Source of the DNA: Stackebrandtia albiflava
GTDB taxonomy: Bacteria > Actinomycetota > Actinomycetes > Mycobacteriales > Micromonosporaceae
Length of the DNA: 64,000 nt
Assembly: GCF_007994225.1 (NCBI RefSeq)
Contig: NZ_VLLL01000006.1
Location: forward strand, 496,001 to 560,000
Direction: 5' to 3'
Part shown: in pieces, positions 16,588-25,099 of the stretch
Position numbering within the stretch: position 1 is the first letter of the stretch
How the letters are laid out: every line of letters begins with the position of its first letter
Notes under the pieces: generated by a model
Told to the model about the DNA's origin: nothing
The model's input: only the letters and a program-made list of their open reading frames with translations
Databases searched by the model: none
Position numbers and translations under genes: made by a program

Positions 16588-17121
16588 ATGAACACGATCG
16601 CCGAACGGGCCGGTTTCACCGCCCCGGCGGTGTTCACCTGGGTGGCGATGCTCGGCTTCGGCGGCATCGCCGTCGAGACCATCGTCATCTATCCGAACGT
16701 CTTCCACGACGCGCCCGCGTCGTTGACCCTCGCGACCGAGTTCTTCTCGGTCACCGGCCCGGCGGACTTCTTCCCGCCGATGGGGGCCGCCACCATCGTG
16801 GCGTGCCTGGTCGCACTGGTGGCGGCGTGGCGGGTGGCACCGGCGCGGTACTGGCTGCTGGCCGCCCTGGGGAGCCTGGTCGTCGGGGAGTTCCTGTTCT
16901 CGATGGTCTACTTCTGGCCGCGCAACGACATCATGTTCGAGGAGGGCATCGCGGTGCACACGGCCGCCTTTCTGCAGGCGACCGCCGACGAGTTCCAGAC
17001 CGGCCACTGGTTCCGGTTGGCGATGAGCGGCTTCACCGCGACCGCGGGCTTCGTCGCGGCGTTGAAGGCGCACCGCCGTCTCGTGGAGAAGGGGGCCGAA
17101 CGTGTCGCGCAGGCTGTCTGA
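16588..17121 (+). CDS. DUF1772-like membrane protein (anthrone-oxygenase-like family)
   Basis: 177 residues, about four transmembrane helices. GFGGIAVETIVIYPNVFHD, LATEFFSVTGPADFFPPMGAA and a late GHWFRLAMSG correspond to the conserved pattern of DUF1772 membrane proteins. I am fairly but not fully sure of this assignment. AAGGGA precedes the ATG. It overlaps the next gene by 20 bp and heads a probable four-gene operon ending with the response regulator. Confidence 0.65.
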   Translation: MNTIAERAGFTAPAVFTWVAMLGFGGIAVETIVIYPNVFHDAPASLTLATEFFSVTGPADFFPPMGAATIVACLVALVAAWRVAPARYWLLAALGSLVVGEFLFSMVYFWPRNDIMFEEGIAVHTAAFLQATADEFQTGHWFRLAMSGFTATAGFVAALKAHRRLVEKGAERVAQAV

Positions 17122-17557
17122 CCGGCTGGGGATGCCGCTGCTCGGTGTGGTGGGGCTCGCCGCGCTCGCCGCACCCAGGGTGGTCGCCCACGACCTGGAC
17201 CTGGTGTCGCCGGCGGTGAACTCCGTACTGGTGTTCGCCCCGCTGCTGGCCTGGATCGGGGTGGTGTGGTGGCGGCGGGTTCCGAACCCGTTCGTGACGT
17301 TGCTGGCGGTCGGCGTCGTCTACGGTGTCATGCTCGCGGTGATCCACCAGCTGTTGTGGTCCCGGTCGTTCGACGGGGCGCCGCCGGAACTGGGCGGGAA
17401 CCTGGCGGGGGTGTTGGCGCCCGCCGTGGAGTCGGGCGTGATCCGGGTGTTCGCCTTCGGCGGCAGCCTCGTCACGGGCACACTTGTGGGCGCCGCCACC
17501 GGTGCGGTCGCGTGGTTGTTGGCCAAGGCGACGCGCCGGGGCACCGGACCGGAATGA
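17102..17557 (+). CDS. Four-helix membrane protein of unknown function
   Basis: 151 residues from GTG, with AAGGGGG upstream. Hydrophobic segments are LLGVVGLAALAAPRVVA, VNSVLVFAPLLAWIGVVWW, FVTLLAVGVVYGVMLAVIHQLLW and FGGSLVTGTLVGAATGAVAWLL. No family is recognised. Its stop overlaps the ATG of the histidine kinase (ATGA), so it may encode an accessory component sensed or controlled by that system. Confidence 0.65.
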   Translation: MSRRLSDRLGMPLLGVVGLAALAAPRVVAHDLDLVSPAVNSVLVFAPLLAWIGVVWWRRVPNPFVTLLAVGVVYGVMLAVIHQLLWSRSFDGAPPELGGNLAGVLAPAVESGVIRVFAFGGSLVTGTLVGAATGAVAWLLAKATRRGTGPE

Positions 17558-18735
17558 GGAGGGCACCGCTGACCACGCCCGCGGACCACCGTCCGACCAC
17601 CAGGCGCGACCTGGTGGTGGACGTGGTCCTGGCCGCGCTGGTGTTGGGTGTGGTTACCGCCGCCATCACCGCCGACGTCGCCGACTCGGCGGGCCCGCAA
17701 CCGGCCGCGTACGCGTTCGGTGCCGGGTTCGCGGCGCTGGTGTTCGCGCGGCACCGCCTGCCGGTGGTCGCGTTGCTGGCGACGGCGGCGCTGCTGGTCC
17801 TGTACTACACACAGGACTATCCGGCGATCGGCCTGGCGGTGCCGGTGTCGGTCGTGTTGTACTCGGCGGCCGAGCACGGCCGCCTGTGGTGGGCGGTCGG
17901 TACCGCCGCGGTGTTGCAACTGTTGTCGACGGGTTTCCGGATCGCGGAGGGTGACGACCTGGCGTACCTGTTCGGGTTCGAGTTCGCGGGTACCGGCGGC
18001 CTGATGGCGGCCGTGATCGCCTTGGGCGACAGTGTCCGGTCACGGCGCGGCTGGCGGGCGGAACTGGTCAAGCAGGCCAACGCCGCCGAACTGGAACGGC
18101 GCCGGGAGACCGCGCGACGCATCGAGCAGGAGCGGCTGCGTATCGCCCGCGATCTGCACGACCTGCTGGGGCACACCGTCTCGGTGATCGCCCTGCACAC
18201 CGATGTGGCACGTGAGGCGTTGCGCGACGACCCGGACACCGCCGAGCGGTCGCTGGCGGCGGCGCGGACGGCGGCGAGTGAGGTGGTCGGGGAGTTGCGG
18301 GCGACGTTGCAGGCACTGCGTGGCAGAGACGGCGACGAGGGGCCGGTCCCGGGTCTGAACCGGTTGCCCGAGTTGGTGGAGACGGTCCGCAATGCCGGGA
18401 TCGAGGTCGAGGTGCGTGTGGAGGGTGAGGCGTCGGCCTTGCCGGCCGTCGCCGACGCGACGGCGTACCGGGTGGTGCAGGAGGCGTTCAGCAACGTGCT
18501 GCGGCACTCCGGGGCGCGGCACGTCACGGTGTCGGTCCGGCACCGTCCCTCCGATGTGGAGATAAGGGTCGCCGACGACGGCGTCGGTGCCGATCCGTCG
18601 GCGGAGGGCCGGGGCTGGGGGGTCATCGGGATGTCGGAGCGGTTGGCGCTGCTGGGCGGCGGCCTCACCGTCGAGAGCCCCGCAGGGGGCGGGTACACGG
18701 TGACCGCCGTCGTGCCCAGAAGGGAGCCGGAGTGA
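17554..18735 (+). CDS. Sensor histidine kinase (HisKA_3, NarL/DesK type)
   Basis: 393 residues. Several N-terminal helices (residues ~20-160) form the membrane sensor. The dimerisation/phosphoacceptor motif is ARDLHDLLGHTVSVIALH, with the phosphorylated His in LHD. The ATP-binding domain has the N-box VQEAFSNVLRHSGA, DDGVGADP, and a G-box ending GGGYTVTAVVP. It autophosphorylates and passes phosphate to the adjacent response regulator, whose gene overlaps its stop by 4 bp. ATG at 17554 overlaps the upstream stop. The AGGAGG just inside it leaves a downstream CTG at 17569 as an alternative start. Confidence 0.92.
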   Translation: MRRAPLTTPADHRPTTRRDLVVDVVLAALVLGVVTAAITADVADSAGPQPAAYAFGAGFAALVFARHRLPVVALLATAALLVLYYTQDYPAIGLAVPVSVVLYSAAEHGRLWWAVGTAAVLQLLSTGFRIAEGDDLAYLFGFEFAGTGGLMAAVIALGDSVRSRRGWRAELVKQANAAELERRRETARRIEQERLRIARDLHDLLGHTVSVIALHTDVAREALRDDPDTAERSLAAARTAASEVVGELRATLQALRGRDGDEGPVPGLNRLPELVETVRNAGIEVEVRVEGEASALPAVADATAYRVVQEAFSNVLRHSGARHVTVSVRHRPSDVEIRVADDGVGADPSAEGRGWGVIGMSERLALLGGGLTVESPAGGGYTVTAVVPRREPE

Positions 18736-19415
18736 CGTCGGTCGATTCCCCTGGGGTCAGGGTCGTCATCGTCGACGACCAGTCACTCGTGCGGGAGGGG
18801 CTGCGTGCCCTGCTGGAACGCGCCGAGGACATCACCGTGGTGGGTGAGGCCGGCGACGGCCGGGACGGCGTGGCGGTGGTGTCGGCGGAACGTCCCGACG
18901 TGGTGTTGATGGACATCCGGATGCCGGGGACGGACGGGATCGCCGCCACCCGGCAGATCGTCGCCGATCCCGCGCTGGCCGGGGTGAAGGTGGTCGTACT
19001 GACCACCTTCGACACCGACCGGCACATCATCGACGCGGTACGGGCCGGCGCGTGCGGGTTCCTGCTGAAGGACGTCACGCCCGACCGGCTCCGCGAGGCG
19101 GTGAGGATCGTCGCGGCCGGTGACGCCCTGCTGTCGCCGGCGGTGACGCGGCGGGTGATGCGGGCGGCGGCGGTGGCGCCGACGGGCCTGGCGGCCGAAC
19201 GCCTGTCGGTGTTGACCGACCGGGAACGGGAGGTGCTGGCCGAGTTGGGCGCCGGCCGCAACAACGAGGAGATCGGGGCGCGGCTGCACATGAGCCCGGC
19301 CACGGCCCGCACCCACATCGGCAGGCTGCTGAGCAAACTCGGTGCCCGTGACCGGGCCCAACTCGTCGTGGCCGCCTACGAGACCGGACTGGTGAGGCCG
19401 GGCGATCCGGCGTGA
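18732..19415 (+). CDS. NarL/LuxR-family response regulator
   Basis: 227 residues. The receiver domain is complete: the acidic pair in VVIVDDQSLVREGLR, phosphoacceptor Asp in DVVLMDIRMPG, Thr in VVVLTTFD, and Lys in FLLKDVTPD. The C-terminal LuxR helix-turn-helix is LTDREREVLAELGAGRNNEE, then TARTHIGRLLSKLGARDRAQ. It starts with GTG overlapping the kinase stop codon and is the natural partner of that kinase. Its targets are unknown. The upstream membrane genes of the same operon are candidates. Confidence 0.94.
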   Translation: MTSVDSPGVRVVIVDDQSLVREGLRALLERAEDITVVGEAGDGRDGVAVVSAERPDVVLMDIRMPGTDGIAATRQIVADPALAGVKVVVLTTFDTDRHIIDAVRAGACGFLLKDVTPDRLREAVRIVAAGDALLSPAVTRRVMRAAAVAPTGLAAERLSVLTDREREVLAELGAGRNNEEIGARLHMSPATARTHIGRLLSKLGARDRAQLVVAAYETGLVRPGDPA

Positions 19416-20047
19416 TCACCGGTGAGCCGGTGCGGCATCCGCCAGCTCTCGGACAACCGTGACGCGTGGAGACTGGTGCCGCCCCCGAAGTACTCGGTGA
19501 ACTTCATTATCAACGGGTCCCACGCGACGGGGTCGATGTGCCGGGTGCCGGGGATGACGAGGTCGGGGTCGGCGTGCGCCGCCAGGACGCGCAGTTCGAA
19601 CGCGGTGGCACCCGGCCCCGACAGGGAGTGGGCGGCCACCAGGGCGGTCTCCAGCAGGATCGGGCACTCGGCCACCGCCGCGGCGGCCACCTCGGTGGAC
19701 GGCCGGGGCGTCAACCCGGCCGCGGTGAACTTGTCGTGGACGTGCCGGTAGCCCTGGGCGGACTTGGTGTCGGGGACCGGGGAGCGACCGGTGGTCATGG
19801 CGAGCCGGTCGACGGCCGCGACGAGCCCGGAGGGGACGAGGTTGAGGACGCACCGCCGGGTGCGGTGCAGGTTGACGGCGGTCTGCGACCGGTTCCCCAT
19901 CCCGATGACGGCGGTGTCACCCAGCCACCACGCCGACGACATCGGCGCCAGGTTGGTGGTGCCGTCGGGGTTCTCGGTGGACAGCAGGATGACGGGGGTG
20001 CCGAAGTACAGCACCTTCAGGTCGATGCGGCGGTGTTCGTTTCGCAT
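19376..20047 (-). CDS. Flavin reductase family protein (FMN-binding split barrel)
   Basis: 223 residues. LYFGTPVILLSTENPDGTTNLAPMSSAWWLGD is the typical opening strand pair and FMN-phosphate loop region of the flavin reductase-like family. NLHRTRRCVLNLVPS and a late HASRLSESWRMP are also present. It probably binds FMN. The physiological partner is unknown. The gene overlaps the 3' end of the convergent response-regulator gene by 40 bp. The start is ATG at 20047 and no good ribosome-binding site is seen. Confidence 0.8.
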   Translation of the reverse strand: MRNEHRRIDLKVLYFGTPVILLSTENPDGTTNLAPMSSAWWLGDTAVIGMGNRSQTAVNLHRTRRCVLNLVPSGLVAAVDRLAMTTGRSPVPDTKSAQGYRHVHDKFTAAGLTPRPSTEVAAAAVAECPILLETALVAAHSLSGPGATAFELRVLAAHADPDLVIPGTRHIDPVAWDPLIMKFTEYFGGGTSLHASRLSESWRMPHRLTGDHAGSPGLTSPVS

Positions 20048-20156
20048 CCGGCCAGCGTTGCCGCTCGCGGGGCCGTCGGCTGGCGGGAAAACGGCACGGC
20101 GTCCGGGTGGACGCGGATTGGCATCCTGGGTGTCCCGTGACGTGAGGAGGACCGGT

Positions 20157-21125
20157 ATGCGTACGACCAGGCCACGGCCGTTCGACATGGAGGAGCGGTA
20201 TCCGTTCCTGGCGGCGTACCGGCGGACGGCTGTCCGGTTGCATCCGCGCCCCGGGAATCCGGGCGTCACCGACAGTTCCGTGGGCGGTCCGCTGCTGTGG
20301 CCGGCCGACGAGCCGTGGCCGGTGTGTGAGGACACCGACCACGACGAGACCCCGTACGCGACGATCGCCGACGTACGGCGGGAACGTCTGCTGATCGCGA
20401 CGCGGAATCTGGAGCAGGCGCGCGGCGGGGACGGCGCCGCCCACCACGAGGCGTTCCTGGCCCTGCGGCGGTCCAGCCGTGCCCGGGTCCCCGAGGGGTC
20501 CGGCGGCGGGTTCATCGGTGTGGCGCAGTTGTTCGCGCGGGACGTCCCGGACCTGCCGCGCCCGGCGGGCACCGACCTGTTGCAGGTGTTGTGGTGCCCG
20601 TACACGCATGAGCGGGAGGAGTACCTGCCGTCGGTCCGCCTGGTGTGGCGGGATTCGGCGGCGGTGACCACGCCGATCGAGGACCCGAGCCCCACGGTCT
20701 GGGCCGGGGAGCCCGGTTACGTTCCCGAGTCGTGTGTCGTGCACCCGGAACCGGTCCCGGAGTACCCGTTGGCGATGTGGGCCGGCACGCCGACACTCGA
20801 CGGCCTGGAGGACTACGACGACGAGTGGGCGGTCACGCACGGTTGGAAGGTCGGCGGTTGGGGCGGCTACTGCGGCTACACCGACATCGACCTCCCCGAG
20901 TGCGGTTGCGGTGCCGTCACCGAGCCGTTGTTGACGGTGGGCAACGGTGAATGGAGCACCCATGACGGGCGGTGGCGGCCGGTCGAGGACGACGAGTTCA
21001 CGCCGACGCTCGCGCACCCCACCGACTGGGAGCCGGTACGCACCCACATAGGACGGGCCTACATGATGCAGATCTTCCGTTGCGGCGCCGGATTCGACTG
21101 CGCCCCGACGGTACTCATGACCTGA
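20157..21125 (+). CDS. YwqG/DUF1963-like protein, paralogue 1
   Basis: 322 residues. Conserved blocks are RRTAVRLHPRPGNPGVTDSS, GGPLLWPADEPWP, VAQLFARDVPDLPRPAGTDL, LQVLWCPYTHE, GWKVGGWGGYCGYTDIDLP, ECGCG and a C-terminal FRCGAGFDC. GGPLLWP plus VAQL plus GWK-GG is the pattern of the YwqG/DUF1963 family, found widely but functionally undefined. Several Cys pairs suggest metal binding. ATG has GTGAGGAGG upstream. It is the first of a tandem duplication (next copy 75 bp downstream); a third copy lies at 29815. Confidence 0.75.
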   Translation: MRTTRPRPFDMEERYPFLAAYRRTAVRLHPRPGNPGVTDSSVGGPLLWPADEPWPVCEDTDHDETPYATIADVRRERLLIATRNLEQARGGDGAAHHEAFLALRRSSRARVPEGSGGGFIGVAQLFARDVPDLPRPAGTDLLQVLWCPYTHEREEYLPSVRLVWRDSAAVTTPIEDPSPTVWAGEPGYVPESCVVHPEPVPEYPLAMWAGTPTLDGLEDYDDEWAVTHGWKVGGWGGYCGYTDIDLPECGCGAVTEPLLTVGNGEWSTHDGRWRPVEDDEFTPTLAHPTDWEPVRTHIGRAYMMQIFRCGAGFDCAPTVLMT

Positions 21126-21200
21126 CCGGTGGTCGCTCCGATGCGGGGTGGACGGTCCGGGGCATCCTGGGGTGGATCCATCGCTGCGAGGAGGACCGGT

Positions 21201-22166
21201 ATGCGCACGACCAGGCCACGACCGTTCGACATGGAGGAGCGGTACCCGTTCCTGGCGGCGCGCCGGCGGACGGCGACCCGGTTGCATCCACGACCGGGGA
21301 ATCCGGGCGTGACCGACAGTTCCGTCGGTGGCCCGCTGTTGTGGCCGGCCGACGAAGCGTGGCCGGTGTGCGAGGACACCGACCACTACGACGATCCGCA
21401 CATGACGGTGGCCGACGTGCGGCGGGAACGGCTCGTGGAGGCGACACGGAGCCTCGGGGCGAAACGCGGTGACGACGTCGCCGCCCTTGAGGCGGAACTC
21501 AAGACGTTCTGGGAGAAACGCGGAAAACTCCCGGCGGAGACCCCGCAGCGGTTCGTCGGTGTGGCGCAGTTGTTCGCGCGGGACGTCCCGGACCTGCCGC
21601 GCCCGGCGGGCACCGACCTGTTGCAGGTGTTGTGGTGCCCGTACATGCACGCCGACGCGGTCTTCCTGCCGTCGGTCCGGGTGGTGTGGCGGGATTCGGC
21701 CGCCGTGGGTGAGGTGATCGACGACCCGACCCCGCAGGTGGTCGTGGGCGACGAGGGTTTCGTGCCGGAATCCTGCACCGTGTGGCCCGAGACCGTCGTG
21801 GAGTACCCGCCGGCCGAGTGGTGGGGCGAGACGCTGGCCGCCGATCTCGATGACGACGAGCACGAGGCGGCGATCGCGGACGGCTGGAAGGTCGGCGGCT
21901 GGGGCGGGTACTGCGGTGTCACGGACCCCGTCATCCCGGATTGCGCGTGCGGTGCGCCCACCGAGCCGCTGTTCACGGTGGGGAACGGCGAATGGAGCAA
22001 CGGCTATCCGCTGTGGCGTCCGGTCGAGGACGACGCGTTCACCCGCACACCGGAGCACTTCACCGACTGGGACCCGGTGCGCACCTACATCGGCCGGGGG
22101 TACCTGCTGCAGGTGTTCCGCTGCACGACCGGCTTCGACTGCCCGCCCACTGTCGCCATGACGTGA
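21201..22166 (+). CDS. YwqG/DUF1963-like protein, paralogue 2 (tandem copy)
   Basis: 321 residues, closely similar to the preceding gene along its whole length. The first ~70 residues and the VAQLFARDVPDLPRPAGTDL block are nearly identical. The middle differs (MHADAVFLPSVRVVWRDSAA, then an EHEAAIADGWKVGG stretch). The duplication includes upstream DNA: both copies have GGCATCCTGGG and GAGGAGGACCGGTATGCG. It is therefore a recent whole-gene tandem duplication with divergence of the central part. The function is unknown. Confidence 0.78.
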   Translation: MRTTRPRPFDMEERYPFLAARRRTATRLHPRPGNPGVTDSSVGGPLLWPADEAWPVCEDTDHYDDPHMTVADVRRERLVEATRSLGAKRGDDVAALEAELKTFWEKRGKLPAETPQRFVGVAQLFARDVPDLPRPAGTDLLQVLWCPYMHADAVFLPSVRVVWRDSAAVGEVIDDPTPQVVVGDEGFVPESCTVWPETVVEYPPAEWWGETLAADLDDDEHEAAIADGWKVGGWGGYCGVTDPVIPDCACGAPTEPLFTVGNGEWSNGYPLWRPVEDDAFTRTPEHFTDWDPVRTYIGRGYLLQVFRCTTGFDCPPTVAMT

Positions 22167-22192
22167 CCGGCGCCCTGCGGGTGCCCCGGGGC

Positions 22193-22969
22193 TCAGCCGA
22201 CCGCGAACGCGACCCCGGACAGTTCGCCGTGCCACTGGTCGTTGCCTGCGCCGACGCCCTTGCCGCCCAAGGTCACCGGGCAGGTGTTGGTGATGTCCAT
22301 CGTGGCGTCGTCGGGCGACACGTACACGCGGTCGCCCACGGTGAGTAGGAGGCGCCCGTCGCGTCGCGCGCACCGCACCGGCACCGGCCCGTCGTCCGCT
22401 ATGGACTCGGTTGCGAAGGCGAGCGCGTTCACCGGCGCGCCGTCGCGGATTCCGGCGATCCGGCAGCTCGGTACACCCCGGTCGGTCTGTAGTTTCCACT
22501 GGCCGCCAGGAGTGTCGAAAAGTCCCTTCTGGATGACGTTGGAGTTCGGGGTGACGCCTTCGCCGGTGACCGCGATCCGCGCCGTGAGCTGGAAGTCCGC
22601 AGTGCCGGGATTCACCGACGCGGTGTGCGGGAACAGGATCACCGCCTTCCCGCCGTCGGTGTGCGGGAACCGCAGCGCCCGGTCACCGGCCGGGCGCAGT
22701 GCCCCGTCCCCGTCGACGGTGATGCAGCCGGAACCGCCCGCCGAGCCGATGTTGCCGAAACAACCGGTGCGCCACGTGCTGCCGGACTGTCCCGCCGGCG
22801 CGCCGGAGAAGTCGAAGGCGAGAACGGGCGCGGTGGTCTCGGCCCGGTCGGGGCGGGCCGGTGCCGGGACGTCGGGCCGGGCGGGTGGCGCGAATCCGCC
22901 GCCGGTGAGCAGCATTCCGGCCAGCGCGGCGACCGCGACGCGGCGTGCGGTACGGGTACGGTCGAGCAT
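22193..22969 (-). CDS. Secreted LamG/concanavalin-like protein
   Basis: 258 residues with a classical signal peptide (RRVAVAALAGMLLTGGGFA) and a Pro/Ala-rich spacer. The body is beta-rich (APVLAFDFSGAPAGQSGSTW, AVILFPHTASVNPGTADFQL, VIQKGLFDTPGGQWKLQTD, SCRIAG, NTCPVTLGGKG), matching the layout of secreted concanavalin A-like lectin/glucanase domains. No catalytic residue pattern is evident. It is probably an extracellular binding protein. GGGAGCGCCCTG precedes the ATG. Confidence 0.7.
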   Translation of the reverse strand: MLDRTRTARRVAVAALAGMLLTGGGFAPPARPDVPAPARPDRAETTAPVLAFDFSGAPAGQSGSTWRTGCFGNIGSAGGSGCITVDGDGALRPAGDRALRFPHTDGGKAVILFPHTASVNPGTADFQLTARIAVTGEGVTPNSNVIQKGLFDTPGGQWKLQTDRGVPSCRIAGIRDGAPVNALAFATESIADDGPVPVRCARRDGRLLLTVGDRVYVSPDDATMDITNTCPVTLGGKGVGAGNDQWHGELSGVAFAVG

Positions 22970-23203
22970 CAGGGCGCTCCCTTCACACCGGGGGATGTGA
23001 CAGGCCCTTCATCGTGCCGGTGACGGCGGCCGAGTGCCGGGATTTCGCGGGCGTGTCGTGCCCGGCCGGTGACGTGCGGTGGTGTGGCGGGGTACTGTTC
23101 CGCCCGGTGATCCGGCGCGGGGAGACGATCACGGCCACCCGTCGTGGCACCCGGTTCGGGGAGGCCGCCCCGGGTACAGTGGCCGCGGATCCGAGGAGGT
23201 GGC

Positions 23204-23878
23204 ATGGCGGACACGCCCGCGCCGATCTGGTCGCGGCCGGAACGTGCCGCCACCGGCCGCCCGCCCGAGCACAGCCGCGACGAGATCGCGGCCGCCGCGA
23301 CGGTGATCGCCGACCGTGAGGGCGTCGAAGCCGTCTCTATGCGGCGGGTCGCGGCGGAACTGGGCACCGGGGCGGCGACCCTCTACCGGTACGTGGTGAG
23401 CCGGGACGAACTGCTCGACCTCATGGTCGACGCCGCCGCCTCGGGCTACCGTTTCGCGCCCCCCACCGGCGACTGGGTCGCGGACCTGTTGGACGTCGCC
23501 GACCAGTCGCGCCGGATCATGCGCGCCCACCCGTGGCTGCCGGCCCTGACGACACGTCCCCTCTCGCCGGGTCCTCACGGTGTCGCGCTACTGGAACACG
23601 CCATGGCGGTCCTCGCCGGCCATCCCGCGACCGCGTCCCGGAAGTTGTCGGGATTCGCGGTGTTCAACGGGGCGGTCGCGATGTTGGTGCGTTACGAGCT
23701 GGACGACCGGCCGCAGGACGCGGCGCGCCGGGGGGCGTACCTGCGGGACGCCGTGGCGGCCGGTGACCGTCCCCATCTGGCGGCGGTGCTCGCCGCCGCT
23801 GACCCGGCCGACTCCGCCGACCGGTTCCACGACGTCCTCAGGGGCATCCTGCACGGCCTGCTGGGAGTGGCCGGGTAA
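23204..23878 (+). CDS. TetR family regulator (TetR/AcrR with C-terminal TetR_C-like domain)
   Basis: 224 residues. The helix-turn-helix is HSRDEIAAAATVIADREGVE, then AVSMRRVAAELGTGAATLYRYVVSRDELL. The C-terminal ligand domain contains WVADLLDVADQSRRIMRAHPWLP, typical of regulators resembling TetR class C-terminal domains. GAGGAGG lies 4 nt before the ATG, which decides the start against an upstream in-frame ATG. The neighbouring serine hydrolase is on the opposite strand and convergent, so the target is not obvious. Confidence 0.88.
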   Translation: MADTPAPIWSRPERAATGRPPEHSRDEIAAAATVIADREGVEAVSMRRVAAELGTGAATLYRYVVSRDELLDLMVDAAASGYRFAPPTGDWVADLLDVADQSRRIMRAHPWLPALTTRPLSPGPHGVALLEHAMAVLAGHPATASRKLSGFAVFNGAVAMLVRYELDDRPQDAARRGAYLRDAVAAGDRPHLAAVLAAADPADSADRFHDVLRGILHGLLGVAG

Positions 23879-25024
23879 CCGGATCGCGCGGACGGCGTCC
23901 AGTACCGACGCCACCAGCCGGTCGTTCTCGGCGGCGCCACCGCCGCCCGGCGGCATCGGGAACCTGCGGCGGACGTATCCGTAGGCGATACCGGTGGCGG
24001 GGTCGGCGAACGCCTGCGAACCGGCCGCACCGGAGTGACCGAACGCGGTGTCGCCCAGTCCCGGGTAGCGGGCCGCCGGTGGCCGCTCGAACCCGAGTCC
24101 GAAGTGGTCTGTCTCCTCGGTCACCAGGTCGGTTCCGGGCGTGGCGAGCCGGGCGAACCGTGCCACGGTCTCGGGGGCCAGCAGTCCCGGCCGCCCGGGG
24201 GCTCCCAGGGCCACCGCGTACATGCCGGCGGCACCTCGCGCGTTCCCGACCGCGCCCGCGGAGGACTGGCCGAGTGCGCGGGTCCGCCGCCGGTTCGCGA
24301 ACTCCGACAGGTCGGTCGCGGTGGGACCGTTGGCGTTGAACGCGACACCGAGCAGGGTCTCCAGTGGACGCGGCGGTGGGGCCTGCCGGTTCACCGGCAG
24401 CATCGGCCGTACCGGCACGAACCGGTGTTCCCGGTCCTCGGGAAGCCCGAGGTGGAGGTCGAGTCCGTACGGGGCCCTCACCCGCGCCTCAAACCACTCC
24501 TGTATGGAGCGTCCGGTGGCGCGCCGCACCACCTCCCCGGTCAGCGCGCCGATCGTGAAGGCGTGGTAGCCGTATCCGGTGCCCGGCCGCCAGAACGGGC
24601 GTTGCCGGGCCAGGCGCTCGGCGATGACGCGGTCGTCGGCGAGTTCGTCCATGCTGAAGCCACCGGTGACACCGATCAGGCCGGCCCGGTGTTCCAGCAG
24701 TTGCCGCAGTGTCAGTTCCGCCTTGCCGTGTGCGGCGAACTCAGGCCAGTGGTCGGTGACGCGCCGGTCGAGTGCCAGGACGCCGTCCTGCACCAGCAGC
24801 GCGACCACCAGATGCGCGGCGCCCTTCCCGATGGAGAAGACGCCGGTCAGCGAGTCGCCGCGCAGTGCCCCGGCGGCGAGGTCGACGACCAGCGCTCCCC
24901 GGTGGTACACCGCCAGTTGGGCGCCGGCGTCGTGTGTCTCCTCCGCCATGGCGGCGGCGAACTCGGCGCGCACGCCGGCGAATTCGGGGGTGGTGGTCCC
25001 GTGGATCTCGAAGGGCGGGTTCAC
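23588..25024 (-). CDS. Beta-lactamase-related serine hydrolase (class C/EstB-like) with a long C-terminal overhang
   Basis: 478 residues from GTG at 25024, which has AGAGGAG upstream. SxxK is FSIGKGAAHLV. YGYHAFTIGALTGEVV is the region equivalent to YxN. FGHSGAAGSQAFADPATGIA is the conserved HxG-type C-terminal motif. The hydrolase domain ends near 23880 (VLDAVRAIRLPG). The frame has no stop there and runs 291 bp antisense through the TetR gene. The last ~97 residues are therefore probably not part of the fold, and the ancestral stop seems lost. The substrate is unknown; such proteins are often esterases or D-aminopeptidases. Confidence 0.78.
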   Translation of the reverse strand: MNPPFEIHGTTTPEFAGVRAEFAAAMAEETHDAGAQLAVYHRGALVVDLAAGALRGDSLTGVFSIGKGAAHLVVALLVQDGVLALDRRVTDHWPEFAAHGKAELTLRQLLEHRAGLIGVTGGFSMDELADDRVIAERLARQRPFWRPGTGYGYHAFTIGALTGEVVRRATGRSIQEWFEARVRAPYGLDLHLGLPEDREHRFVPVRPMLPVNRQAPPPRPLETLLGVAFNANGPTATDLSEFANRRRTRALGQSSAGAVGNARGAAGMYAVALGAPGRPGLLAPETVARFARLATPGTDLVTEETDHFGLGFERPPAARYPGLGDTAFGHSGAAGSQAFADPATGIAYGYVRRRFPMPPGGGGAAENDRLVASVLDAVRAIRLPGHSQQAVQDAPEDVVEPVGGVGRVSGGEHRRQMGTVTGRHGVPQVRPPARRVLRPVVQLVTHQHRDRPVEHRESRQLPGRGRGMAGEDRHGVFQ

Positions 25025-25099
25025 GGCGGCTCCTCTGCTGTCGCGTGCCTCAACCCGCCCGGTGCCCGCCGTGATTCCCGGGGTGTCGCCCGGCACGGC

